Position numbers and translations under genes: made by a program
Part shown: positions 1 through 8,081 of the stretch, piece after piece
Layout of the letters: each line of letters starts with the position of its first letter
How positions within the stretch are numbered: the stretch's first letter is position 1
Source: Saprospiraceae bacterium
Lineage (GTDB): Bacteria > Bacteroidota > Bacteroidia > Chitinophagales > Saprospiraceae
DNA length: 43,902 bases
Direction of reading: 5' to 3'
NCBI GenBank assembly: GCA_013001975.1
Contig: JABDKX010000202.1
Span: 1-43,902, forward strand
The notes under the pieces: model-generated
The model's database searches: none
What the model was told of the DNA's origin: nothing
Seen by the model: the letters and a program-made list of their open reading frames with translations, nothing else

Positions 1-1616
1 TAGCAAGCATCATGAAACGCCTTGGATCTGTTTGGATTACAACTGCCATCTATAACAATAACAACAAATCCTAATGCCGCTAGTGCATTATGATCTCGCC
101 TACTCGCTGAAAATGATCTGCTGCCAACGCCGCCACCTTGAGGACCTGGATAAACATAATTTACAACTGGATATTTTTTTCCCTCTTCCATTTCATTCGG
201 TGTAAACATAAGACCGTAGAGATCAAACTCGCCATTATCTGATTTCACTTTTATCGGTTGCGGAGGTTTCCATCCTGTAGCTAATAATCTGGAGATATCT
301 GCTTTTTCTAAGGTTGATATAAACTGACCATCTATGGTTCTTAAAACAGAAACAGGCGGCACATCAGGTTGTGAATAATTATCGACAAAATATTTACCAT
401 TTGGCGACAAAGAAATTCTATGGTTCCCATTTTCTGGTGTTAACAACCTCAAATTCATTCCAGAAAAATCAACTTTATAGAAATGGCTAAAATAAGGGTC
501 CCTGCCTTGTTCTTTGCCATTGGCTTCAAAATATATCACTCGATTACTTTCATCCAACTTCTTAATTCTTGTTACTACAAAATCACCTGATGTAATTTGG
601 TTTTTCAGTTCACCTGTATTAATATCATATAAATAAAGGTGTCCCCAATTATCTCTTTCCGAATACCAAATAAACTCATTCGAGTTAGGTAAATATTTCC
701 AATTGATTGCACCTTGACCTGATTCGTATTGCGTATCAACTTCTTCTTTGAATATATCTTTAACTTCCCCTGTTCGTGCATCAGCAATCCTGAGTTGTGC
801 AATTTTATGATCTCTGGATGTCGATACAAAAACCAATTTTGTAGCATCATCATTCCAGTAGTTATCATCAAAAGCGCCATCACAAGAAATATCATCACAC
901 AAAGTTCCACGTCTTGGATCAGGATCCATTTGAAGTCTTATGATATCTTTAGAAGGGACATCAATAATAACACGGTGAATTCTAATTATATCATCATCTT
1001 CAGGTAGAGGATATTTCCAAGCTGATAATTTAGGTGCACCAACTTGCGTGTTGACCATATACATGTCACTAACGTGTCTTTGATCTTGCTGAAAAGTGGC
1101 TATTTTCTTTGAATCTGGCGACCAAAGTAAAATGGGTCTTTCACTCTTTCTCCAACCTGCATTATCTGTTGCATATCCAAAATTTTCTATACCATCAAAA
1201 GTCAATTGTGTTTTATCACCAGACTTAACATCTCTGACCCACAGATTCCAATCTTCAATATAAGCTGCTTTTTGAGCATCAGGACTTAACAATTCTGTTC
1301 TGCGGTCATATTTTGTTTTTTCCTTTTTCTCTTCCAACCACGAATCCAAAATATCCTTTGAGTCAGTCGTTTTCTTTTCACCGTTTTCAGAATTGACCAA
1401 CACATATTCGGTTTTGCCGTTATCGCTGACTCTATACCAGAAAGCATCATCACCTTGCCAATTCGGATAAACATTCATCCGATCAACAAGTTTGTTGGTA
1501 TTCCACCTTAATTGATCTACAGCATTATCATAATCTTCAGTAGATAACAATTGTTGTCCAGATAAAACATTAATTGAAAGCATGCATATTAAACAGAAAG
1601 AGATAATATATTTCAT
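1..1616 (-). CDS. S9 family peptidase (dipeptidyl peptidase IV-like), C-terminus cut by window edge
   Basis: Exported serine exopeptidase that would release dipeptides from peptides in the periplasm or at the surface. The visible 538 codons read without a stop from an ATG at 1616 through the left edge. Residues 1-20 or so form a signal peptide. The bulk is a DPP-IV N-terminal beta-propeller, recognisable by LLWSPDSKKIATFQQDQRH, a W-rich WNLWVRD segment and an IWYSERDNWGHLYLYD blade. The last 80 residues enter the alpha/beta hydrolase domain (YPVVNYVYPGPQ, then VVIVIDG). The catalytic Ser, Asp and His lie beyond the edge and cannot be checked. It is the last visible gene of a leftward series; 72 bases separate it from the nitroreductase, and an 8-bp inverted repeat sits just before the ATG. 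Family assignment is secure; specificity for Pro is inferred. Confidence 0.9.
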   Translation of the reverse strand, partial: MKYIISFCLICMLSINVLSGQQLLSTEDYDNAVDQLRWNTNKLVDRMNVYPNWQGDDAFWYRVSDNGKTEYVLVNSENGEKKTTDSKDILDSWLEEKKEKTKYDRRTELLSPDAQKAAYIEDWNLWVRDVKSGDKTQLTFDGIENFGYATDNAGWRKSERPILLWSPDSKKIATFQQDQRHVSDMYMVNTQVGAPKLSAWKYPLPEDDDIIRIHRVIIDVPSKDIIRLQMDPDPRRGTLCDDISCDGAFDDNYWNDDATKLVFVSTSRDHKIAQLRIADARTGEVKDIFKEEVDTQYESGQGAINWKYLPNSNEFIWYSERDNWGHLYLYDINTGELKNQITSGDFVVTRIKKLDESNRVIYFEANGKEQGRDPYFSHFYKVDFSGMNLRLLTPENGNHRISLSPNGKYFVDNYSQPDVPPVSVLRTIDGQFISTLEKADISRLLATGWKPPQPIKVKSDNGEFDLYGLMFTPNEMEEGKKYPVVNYVYPGPQGGGVGSRSFSASRRDHNALAALGFVVIVIDGSCNPNRSKAFHDAC

Positions 1617-1618
1617 AA

Positions 1619-1636
1619 GAAGTAAATTTTTACTTC
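1619..1636 (-). repeat. Perfect 8-bp inverted repeat just upstream of the S9 peptidase start
   Basis: GAAGTAAA at 1619-1626 and TTTACTTC at 1629-1636 are perfect inverted arms with a 2-base spacer, ending 2 bases before the ATG of the S9 peptidase. It could be a small operator or an mRNA hairpin over the ribosome entry site. It is AT-rich and short, so chance is possible. Confidence 0.3.
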
Positions 1637-1688
1637 ATAAATGTAATACTAAATTATATCTAAATAAAATATGTTATTGAGGAGAAAA

Positions 1689-2261
1689 TTAATACCAAGT
1701 GACCTTTTCACCAATCGGTTTCTTTTGAGGTTTTGGAGGTAATTCACCTTGAGGAACACCTATGTAAAATAAGCCCAAGCACTTTTCGTTTTCATGCATA
1801 TCAAAAAATTTATTTGCATGTGTTATGATGTATTGAGGACTGCTCCAATATCCTCCCAAACTTAAAGCTGTTAGAGTTAAGTATATGTTTTGAATGGCCG
1901 TTGCAACAGCAGCTACTTCTTCCCATTCTGGTAAACCAGAGTCTTCATTCCTATGCATAGAAATCATGAGGATATGACTCGAAAGATTAATCTTCTTCGG
2001 AATTTTATCGAACTTATTTCCTTTGAAATTATCTGGATGAGTGTAAGATGTGTATGCATCTTGTGCAAATTTAATGAAAGCTAGTTTACTCTTTGGTGTA
2101 ATGACGTGAAAACGCCATGGCTCAGTATGTTTATGACTCGGCGCTTGATTTGCGTTATCCAAAATCTCGTTGATAAGATCAACCGAAATAATTTCTCCTG
2201 AAAATGATTTTGGATAAACTGACTGTCGTCCGTGTATGATTTTATTTAATGTATTTATCAT
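1689..2261 (-). CDS. Nitroreductase family protein (FMN-dependent)
   Basis: Cytoplasmic flavoprotein of the nitroreductase superfamily, which uses NAD(P)H to reduce nitro groups, quinones or similar acceptors. Its 190 residues match the usual family length. Near the N-terminus RQSVYPKSF corresponds to the flavin phosphate-binding R-R/Q-S segment; NQAPSHKHTEPWRFHV (about 37-52) is the typical 'APS..N/T.QPW.F' flavin contact. The later LGGYWSSPQYI and LGLFYIGVPQGELPPKP segments match the C-terminal half. The gene starts 15 bases after the methyltransferase stop and runs with it leftward, so the two are probably co-transcribed. The physiological substrate cannot be deduced. Confidence 0.88.
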   Translation of the reverse strand: MINTLNKIIHGRQSVYPKSFSGEIISVDLINEILDNANQAPSHKHTEPWRFHVITPKSKLAFIKFAQDAYTSYTHPDNFKGNKFDKIPKKINLSSHILMISMHRNEDSGLPEWEEVAAVATAIQNIYLTLTALSLGGYWSSPQYIITHANKFFDMHENEKCLGLFYIGVPQGELPPKPQKKPIGEKVTWY

Positions 2262-2276
2262 TTAAATTAATCCCTC

Positions 2277-3089
2277 TTAAGGTTTTACTGCTACGACTTC
2301 AATCATTTGAGGACAATGTATAGTTGCACCATTAATAAATTCTAATTGTTCAAAATCATCCAATGCTTCTTCTACTTCACCTTGACTTAAGAAACCACGT
2401 TCAACAATCTTAGGTAAATAAATATGTAAGAAGGTTTTAGGCCAGTACCAATTTAAATCTTCTGGTGTTGCCAGCTTTGGCATCAGTCTCGTACTAATTA
2501 CCTCCATTCCAGCATCATAAAAAATTGCAGGAAGCCTTCTTCCTATATCGATATCTCCATCTTGCTCCTTCATACTTTTCAAAGCAGCTTTGATAGCTTT
2601 TGTCATTCCAGGTAAATTTGGCTCTATCTGAAATGTTGACCAATCATAATATTCTTGAATAACGAATGCGCCGCCACTTTTCAAGTAACCACATGTCTTA
2701 TTTATAATTTCTTCAGGATTAGAAATCCAAGCCATTGCCCATCTGCAATAAATCGCGTCTAAGCTTTCATTCAATAAAGACATTTCATTAAAATCACAAC
2801 AATGCGTTTCAATATTTAATGCGTGCAACTCATTTGTCTTATCTAAAAAGTCAATGTATGATCTAGACTTATCGACACCAATTACTTTACCGTGAGGTCC
2901 AGCTATGTATGCTAATTCTTGAGTACAAAACCCTGGACCACATCCCAAGTCTAAAATGGTTTGTCCATAACTGAATTCGCCGATCTCCCACCCTTTTCTG
3001 GCTTCTTTTGACCACACTTGATGTTGGTATCCTAATCTATAAAGCTCCTCTCTTTCAGTACCTAGAATATATGCGTTTTTTTCAGCCAT
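2277..3089 (-). CDS. Class I SAM-dependent methyltransferase
   Basis: Cytoplasmic methyltransferase with a Rossmann-like fold. Motif I is ILDLGCGPGFCTQ (about 45-57), followed by the acidic end of beta2 (KVIGVDKS) that holds the ribose hydroxyls. LDAIYCRWAMAWISNPEEII is the motif II/III region, and the C-terminal half is a variable cap. It resembles UbiE/Methyltransf_25-type small-molecule enzymes, and 270 residues is normal. It sits between a GlsB-like membrane protein gene (6 bases upstream) and the nitroreductase gene (15 bases downstream), so it is probably in one operon. The substrate is unknown and nothing in the neighbourhood fixes it. Confidence 0.85.
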   Translation of the reverse strand: MAEKNAYILGTEREELYRLGYQHQVWSKEARKGWEIGEFSYGQTILDLGCGPGFCTQELAYIAGPHGKVIGVDKSRSYIDFLDKTNELHALNIETHCCDFNEMSLLNESLDAIYCRWAMAWISNPEEIINKTCGYLKSGGAFVIQEYYDWSTFQIEPNLPGMTKAIKAALKSMKEQDGDIDIGRRLPAIFYDAGMEVISTRLMPKLATPEDLNWYWPKTFLHIYLPKIVERGFLSQGEVEEALDDFEQLEFINGATIHCPQMIEVVAVKP

Positions 3090-3095
3090 AATTAT

Positions 3096-3425
3096 TTAAT
3101 CTCTAGATCTTTTTCTTTTACCAATTCCCAAAGTTTTTGCCAACCATAATATGAGGATTGACCCTACAATTCCTGCTACAATCATTCCAATAATATTTTC
3201 TGATAACGTAACATTAAATTGTTCCTTGATAATATTTACAATACCTGATCCAGCATTTATATTTAAAAGATTAAAAAGAAAACCACCAACGATCGCGCCG
3301 GTAATTCCGAGTAAGGTATCTGTTATAAATCCAAAAGAGTCTCCTTTCATTATTCTGGCTGCAATTGATCCGGCTAGAGCACCCACAATAATCATTACAA
3401 TCCAATTTAAAACATCAGCAGGCAT
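3096..3425 (-). CDS. GlsB/YeaQ/YmgE family stress-response membrane protein
   Basis: Small inner-membrane protein of the 'transglycosylase-associated' family, often linked to envelope or general stress, without known catalysis. Three hydrophobic helices are visible: residues about 5-22 (VLNWIVMIIVGALAGSIAA), 34-52 (GITGAIVGGFLFNLL) and 76-96 (IIGMIVAGIVGSILILWLA). The diagnostic G-A-x-A-G-x-I/A-A-R-I-x-K-G pattern is present in the first loop. At 109 residues it is longer than the usual ~85 because of an insert between helices 2 and 3 (about 53-75). It lies 34 bases downstream of the M28 peptidase stop and 6 bases before the methyltransferase, suggesting co-transcription. Confidence 0.85.
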   Translation of the reverse strand: MPADVLNWIVMIIVGALAGSIAARIMKGDSFGFITDTLLGITGAIVGGFLFNLLNINAGSGIVNIIKEQFNVTLSENIIGMIVAGIVGSILILWLAKTLGIGKRKRSRD

Positions 3426-3459
3426 AATTATACTTTTAATATTTATCTAATTATTAAAT

Positions 3460-4752
3460 CTATTTTTTTAAAAAAGTGAGTGGCTTTTCCATCATCATAT
3501 CCCCTTCTCTGATAATCGTTATTGTGATGGTTTGGCCCGGTTCAAATACACTTAAGGCTTTCATATATGTTTGCATATCCACAATCTCCAAATCTCCCAT
3601 TTTCAAAACAATGTCGCCTTTTTTCAATCCTGCATTTGAAGCTGGTCTGTCTTCGCGGACACCATCAATTCGCATACCTTTACCATCAAATAAATAGTCA
3701 GGAATCACACCCAGCGTAACTTTAAAAGCAGGCGCATCTTGCGACTCATCTTTTGTTTTGGTAAAAACCATCTTCGGTTGTTTGTCAATCGTCATCACAA
3801 GGCTTCCTAAATACTTGGTGATATCAGCCATGCCTTCAAAGTTAATTAAGTGATAGTCATCTGATGGTCGATGATAATCAGCATGCTGCCCAGTAAAAAA
3901 CATAAGTACCGGAATATCTTCAAAATAAAAAGAGGTATGATCTGATGGACCTACACCTGATTCTGATTTGGTAAAGCTAAATCCATGATTGGATGTTTTA
4001 GCAAATGCTTTTTTCCAAGTCGGGGATGTTCCAGTACCATACAAAGCTAATTTCTTTTCGTCGTTCAAACGACCCACCATATCCAAGTTTATCATATAGT
4101 TGATATCTTCTAATTCAAGAGGACTGTTATCTACAAAAAAGTTTGAACCCCAAAGTCCTTTCTCTTCACCAGAAAAAGCAAGGAATAAAAAATTATAATC
4201 TAAATCTTTATCCTTTAAAAAGTTAGCCATCGCTAACATAATTGCGACACCTGATGCATTATCATCTGCCCCATTATGAATTGCTGGTGGTCCTGTGTGT
4301 AATGATCCTTCTCCTCCATATCCTAAATGATCATAATGCGCACCAATAATGACAGTGTACTCAGCATTATTATCTAAAAATCCACCAACATTTCTACCGA
4401 TAACAACAGGATCGTTAGGGTTAGCTTCCGTAGCATGAGGGTTGCTTTTAATCGTTTTTTGAAACTTCTGATAAAATGAATTATCCTCGTGAAAAATTCC
4501 TTTTAGACCGATATCTGTAAATCTTTGAGCAATATATTCTGAAGCTTTTCGTTCACCTTCAGTTCCCGTTTCACGACCTTCCAACTCATCTGATGACAAA
4601 TATTTGACATCTGCCTTCATTATTGTTAAAAAATCAGGACTTAATGTAACTGATTGGGTCGACTTACATGACCAAAGCGACAGAATTCCAATAAAGATTG
4701 ATATTTTTGCAGCTTTAAAGAATAAATTAAAGAGACTTAATCCTTTTAACAT
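3460..4752 (-). CDS. M28 family metallopeptidase with C-terminal PDZ domain, lipoprotein
   Basis: Predicted periplasmic or surface di-zinc aminopeptidase. From the chosen ATG (4752) there is a hydrophobic signal ending in a lipobox-like LSLWSC, so it is likely lipid-anchored. Zinc-ligand motifs are in order: GAHYDHLG, NGADDNASGVA, FSGEEKGLWG, INLDMVGR and HRPSDDYH. A PDZ domain follows (about residues 330-430: GMRIDGVREDRPASNAGLKKG), possibly for substrate binding. Upstream in-frame ATGs at 4788 and 4797 are alternatives that would lengthen the n-region by 12-15 residues and overlap the divergent gene more. I prefer 4752 because the signal peptide is then compact. It heads a leftward series with GlsB, methyltransferase and nitroreductase genes. 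Confidence 0.9.
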   Translation of the reverse strand: MLKGLSLFNLFFKAAKISIFIGILSLWSCKSTQSVTLSPDFLTIMKADVKYLSSDELEGRETGTEGERKASEYIAQRFTDIGLKGIFHEDNSFYQKFQKTIKSNPHATEANPNDPVVIGRNVGGFLDNNAEYTVIIGAHYDHLGYGGEGSLHTGPPAIHNGADDNASGVAIMLAMANFLKDKDLDYNFLFLAFSGEEKGLWGSNFFVDNSPLELEDINYMINLDMVGRLNDEKKLALYGTGTSPTWKKAFAKTSNHGFSFTKSESGVGPSDHTSFYFEDIPVLMFFTGQHADYHRPSDDYHLINFEGMADITKYLGSLVMTIDKQPKMVFTKTKDESQDAPAFKVTLGVIPDYLFDGKGMRIDGVREDRPASNAGLKKGDIVLKMGDLEIVDMQTYMKALSVFEPGQTITITIIREGDMMMEKPLTFLKK

Positions 4753-5878
4753 GAAAGTATCCAATGTTTGCGCTGTATTATTTGCCATAATTTTCATTTA
4801 TGCTTGCAAATCTGATAAAAAAGAAGCGTATAATCCTCATTCTAATGTAGAAAAAAAAGAAAGTTTAATGGATAAACAAACTTTGTTGTATCCAAATGAA
4901 AAACATATCGCTAATTTGAAGCAATTGACCTTTGGTGGCGACAACGCTGAAGCCTATTGGAGTTTTGATGATAAACAGCTTGTATTTCAAGCAAATAATG
5001 AAAAATGGGGCACAGAATGTGATCAAATTTATATCATGTCTCCTAATGATCCATTAACAGCTTCATCAACGCATCCGCTTGTCAGTACAGGTAAAGGAAG
5101 AACGACTTGTTCATACTTTATGCCTGGCAATGAATCTGTAATTTATGCTTCTACACATTTGGATTCTGAGGACTGTCCACCAACACCGCCAACAAGAGAA
5201 GATAAAAAATATGTTTGGCCGATTTATAGCTCATTCGACATCTTTACCGCTGATCTGGAAGGCAATATTCTTAAGCAACTAACAGACGAGCCAGGTTATG
5301 ATGCTGAAGCTACACTAAATCCAGCTGGCGACTTAATCGTTTTTACTTCAATCAGATCTGGAGATTTGGAATTATATACAATGAAGATTGATGGAAGTGA
5401 TGTGAAGCAAGTGACTACTGGCTTAGGTTACGATGGCGGTGCGTTTTTCTCACCAGATGGTACAAAATTAATTTTTAGAGCCAGCAGACCTCAAACAGAA
5501 GCTGAAATAAAAGAATACAAAGATTTGTTGAGCGAAGGCTTAGTTATGCCTACCAAAATGGAGCTCTATGTTTGTAATGTCGATGGTTCTGATCTTAAGC
5601 AGATTACAACTTTAGGTAATGCAAATTGGGCACCTTTCTTTCACCCTTCTGGCGAGAAAGTCATCTTTGCTTCTAACCATAAATCTAAACGAGGATTCCC
5701 ATTCAATTTATTTATGATAAATCTTGACGGAACCGGATTGGAGCAAATCACTTTTGATGATACTTTCGATTCTTTCCCTATGTTTTCTTATGACGGCAAG
5801 AAATTGGTTTTTGCATCAAATAGAAATAATGGCGGTACCAGGGATACAAATTTATTCTTAGCAGATTGGGTCGAATAA
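4751..5878 (+). CDS. TolB-like beta-propeller lipoprotein (PD40/WD40-like repeats)
   Basis: Exported lipoprotein of 375 residues. The signal ends at lipobox FIYAC near residue 19, which fixes the ATG at 4751 rather than the in-frame upstream one at 4604 (that would run antisense through the M28 gene). The mature part is a six-bladed-type propeller with repeated PD40 strands: AYWSFDDKQLVFQAN, ATLNPAGDLIVFTSIRSGDLELY, AFFSPDGTKLIFRAS, PFFHPSGEKVIFASNH and PMFSYDGKKLVFASNR. Such propellers bind proteins or small ligands; no catalytic domain is attached. A TATTTTTG sequence at 4702-4709 matches the Bacteroidota -7 element, though no -33 TTG is well placed. The start codon overlaps that of the divergent M28 gene. 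One base separates the stop from a small membrane-protein ORF. Confidence 0.87.
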   Translation: MKVSNVCAVLFAIIFIYACKSDKKEAYNPHSNVEKKESLMDKQTLLYPNEKHIANLKQLTFGGDNAEAYWSFDDKQLVFQANNEKWGTECDQIYIMSPNDPLTASSTHPLVSTGKGRTTCSYFMPGNESVIYASTHLDSEDCPPTPPTREDKKYVWPIYSSFDIFTADLEGNILKQLTDEPGYDAEATLNPAGDLIVFTSIRSGDLELYTMKIDGSDVKQVTTGLGYDGGAFFSPDGTKLIFRASRPQTEAEIKEYKDLLSEGLVMPTKMELYVCNVDGSDLKQITTLGNANWAPFFHPSGEKVIFASNHKSKRGFPFNLFMINLDGTGLEQITFDDTFDSFPMFSYDGKKLVFASNRNNGGTRDTNLFLADWVE

Positions 5879-5879
5879 A

Positions 5880-6002
5880 ATGGACGACAAAAAGAAAAAA
5901 AACTGGTTAAAAAAAATGGGCTGGGGCGCCTTCCTCTTTTTCTTTATAAAAGGATTGGTCTGGTTAGCTATTTTCTTTGGATTGTTTAAAGCTTGTAATT
6001 AG
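5880..6002 (+). CDS. Small 40-residue membrane protein, translationally coupled
   Basis: ORF too short for most gene callers. The peptide begins with a highly basic stretch (MDDKKKKNWLKKMGWG) followed by a single hydrophobic helix (about residues 16-37) and ends KACN. The charge pattern predicts N-in topology in the inner membrane. Its ATG starts one base after the TAA of the propeller lipoprotein, a spacing typical of translational coupling, and it has its own purine-rich lead-in. The Bacteroidota contain many such short basic-TM proteins, but I cannot assign a family with certainty. Coding status is inferred from the spacing, the clear amphipathic layout and the lack of any other ORF here. 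Confidence 0.6.
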   Translation: MDDKKKKNWLKKMGWGAFLFFFIKGLVWLAIFFGLFKACN

Positions 6003-6015
6003 GGTGCTTTGATAT

Positions 6016-6060
6016 AATGAATTGAATGAACTTATTGTATTGAATGTTATTGAATTCATT
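6016..6060. repeat. Inverted repeat in short convergent intergenic region
   Basis: AATGAATT (6016-6023) and AATTCATT (6053-6060) are perfect 8-base inverted arms 29 bases apart, in a low-complexity stretch with repeated TTGAATG/CATTGTT words between the small membrane-protein gene and the convergent cytochrome peroxidase gene. This may be a weak shared terminator. No GC-rich stem is present. Confidence 0.25.
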
Positions 6061-6144
6061 GTTTCCCCTTCATTCCATTTCGGAGAAGAAACTCGCATTG
6101 TTTTCATTGTTCGCATTATTCACATTGTTTACTTCTTTAATTCA

Positions 6145-7332
6145 TTAAGACTTAAACGGATTACTAAATCTTTCATCTGTTGTAATTGTTGCACTAGAAA
6201 GCGTATTTAAAAATGCTTCCATAGCTTCCAAATCTAAATCCGTTAATCCCATCTTAATAGGAGATCCGTTCGCTAAAAACTTAGCATCCAATTGATCATG
6301 AGGGTTAATTCCGTTATTGTAATGATCGAGAACTTCCCTCAATGTTTCAAATCTGCCATCATGCATGTATGGACCAGTTTGAGCTATATTTCTAAGAGAA
6401 GGTATTTTAAATTTACCTTCACCAAAACCATTATCATCATAAATTGTATTCAAACCAATATTTGCCGTTCCTGCAGTTTCTTGATAAGGATTATTAAATC
6501 CTGTAGGTGCAGAAAAATTGGCACCAGAGTGACAAGATGCACATTGTGTTTTACTGCTAAAAAACAGTGCCAATCCATGTCTTTCCAATTCACTGAAATC
6601 TTGGAAATTATTTTCCAGACCTTTATCAAATTTTGAGTCACCTTTAAATATTGACGCAGTAAATTGTGCCATAGCATCAGCAATTTTATTTGTATTCACT
6701 TCATCACTGCCATATGCTCTTGTAAATAATTCTTTATAATAATCTTGAGCAATTACTTTCTCAGATAATTCATGAAGATCATCAATCCCCATTTCAACAT
6801 GATCCAAGATTGGTCTTAAAACCAAATCTCGTAAATGATTAGATCTGCCATCCCAAAAGAAAGTTGTGTTAAGAATTGGGTTGGCAATGGTCATTGAATT
6901 ACGAGTTGTTGATTTACCACCAAAACCTTGACTCAGTTTTTGATCATCCGCAAAAGCCAGTTCTTGCTTATGACAACTCGCACAAGAGATAGAATTATTT
7001 TTAGATAATGCCTTGTCGTAAAATAAAACCCTTCCTAATGTCGCAATATCATCACTTGTAATCATATTGATATTAAACTGAGGAGGAATATCACAATTAT
7101 TGCAATCTGGAATATTGACTACAACATTTTCAACCCCTGGTGAATTACTGGCCAATACCAGATTTGAAGGTAGAATAAAGTTAGGAGCTTCTTCTACAAC
7201 ATTGATATAATCATATGGAGTTTCAGGTAATATAGGAGCAGTTGACTGCTGTGGCAAAATAGTTTCTTGCTGGCAAGCAATAATACAAGAGACAATCGTA
7301 AATACGCCAAAAAGTCTAATAATTGATTTCAT
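6145..7332 (-). CDS. Di-haem cytochrome-c peroxidase (MauG/CcpA family), lipoprotein
   Basis: Periplasmic c-type cytochrome that reduces hydrogen peroxide using electrons from small cytochromes, or a MauG-like oxidase. Two CXXCH haem motifs are visible: CASCHKQ (about residue 117) and CASCHSG (about 263). The surrounding LGRVLFYDKALSKNNSISCASCH, WDGRSNHLRD and FKIPSLRNIAQTGPYMHDGR segments are typical of the family. The N-terminus is a signal peptide with lipobox CIIAC at about residue 20, so it is lipid-anchored; residues 25-85 are a linker with a CNNC pair. Length (395) fits a CcpA with a linker. It is transcribed alone. Assignment is firm; whether it acts as peroxidase or MauG-like enzyme is open. 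Confidence 0.93.
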   Translation of the reverse strand: MKSIIRLFGVFTIVSCIIACQQETILPQQSTAPILPETPYDYINVVEEAPNFILPSNLVLASNSPGVENVVVNIPDCNNCDIPPQFNINMITSDDIATLGRVLFYDKALSKNNSISCASCHKQELAFADDQKLSQGFGGKSTTRNSMTIANPILNTTFFWDGRSNHLRDLVLRPILDHVEMGIDDLHELSEKVIAQDYYKELFTRAYGSDEVNTNKIADAMAQFTASIFKGDSKFDKGLENNFQDFSELERHGLALFFSSKTQCASCHSGANFSAPTGFNNPYQETAGTANIGLNTIYDDNGFGEGKFKIPSLRNIAQTGPYMHDGRFETLREVLDHYNNGINPHDQLDAKFLANGSPIKMGLTDLDLEAMEAFLNTLSSATITTDERFSNPFKS

Positions 7333-7466
7333 ATGGAAGAATTTTAAGTAAAATAATAATAATTTGATTGTTACGTGTGAAATTTAAGTATCATTAATAC
7401 TAAATTAACTCAATTGACACCACTTTATTTTCTGAATAACAAATTTTAAGAGAATTTCAAGATTAA

Positions 7467-8081
7467 TTAATCTTTGTTAAAATCTACAATTAGAAATAAT
7501 CCGATTGGTGGAATGGTGTTCAAACTGGGATCCTCATCTGTTATCCCTAGAATCAAATGTGTTTCTGTCATCAGTTTAAGGTTATCGGTTATTTTATATT
7601 CAAATCCCAATCCTAATCCAAAGCCAATCGTACCTTGATCATTAAAAGTATCATTAGGCTCATTGAATGATCCAAAATTTATGATGCCGTTGTAGGATGT
7701 ATAGTAACTGAATTTAGAATTGATTTCTTTCCTTTTCAGAAAACCTGCTGCCAAATTAAAGTAATTATCATTATTGATATTATCGTCTTGAATGCGAACA
7801 CCCAATTCCAAATTGAATCGTTTAGCCCCTTTTCCAGATCTGTATAAAAATGTAAATGGACCAGCCCGTCTTACGGATTCATTAAACGGAATAAATTGTG
7901 TTATCGTTTGGGTTAAATTAATACCCATCTCAACTGTTTTACCCGCGCGTGCTTTTCTTTTTTTCTCATTGATTTCTTCTATTAAATCCTGAAGTTCTTC
8001 TTCGGATTGCGCTTGTGCATTTATAATAAATGCACCTAAGAAAAAAATAAGTATTATTATTCTAATCATCTTAAAATGCAT
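7467..8081 (-). CDS. Exported beta-barrel-like hypothetical protein
   Basis: Unrecognised exported protein of up to 204 residues. The signal peptide (MIRIIILIFFLGAFIINAQ) is followed by a charged helix-prone segment (SEEELQDLIEEINEKKRKAR). Then come alternating hydrophobic/polar strands rich in Gly and aromatics (FNLELGVRIQD, IGFGLGLGFEYKI, LIVDFNKD at the end), as in small outer-membrane barrels. Translation could begin at 8081, overlapping the upstream gene by 11 bases, or at the ATG at 8069, one base after its TAA. Either implies coupling with 8071-8697. The two proteins look like partners or diverged paralogues of one membrane assembly; function unknown. Confidence 0.7.
   Translation of the reverse strand: MHFKMIRIIILIFFLGAFIINAQAQSEEELQDLIEEINEKKRKARAGKTVEMGINLTQTITQFIPFNESVRRAGPFTFLYRSGKGAKRFNLELGVRIQDDNINNDNYFNLAAGFLKRKEINSKFSYYTSYNGIINFGSFNEPNDTFNDQGTIGFGLGLGFEYKITDNLKLMTETHLILGITDEDPSLNTIPPIGLFLIVDFNKD

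Noticed and set aside
4604-4750. In-frame upstream extension of the propeller lipoprotein
   Set aside because: It runs antisense through the signal-peptide codons of the M28 gene, and a normal lipoprotein signal starts exactly at 4751.
6022-6210. Rightward ORF of about 62 codons between the small membrane gene and the peroxidase
   Set aside because: Low-complexity sequence antisense to the end of the peroxidase gene, with no recognisable protein features.
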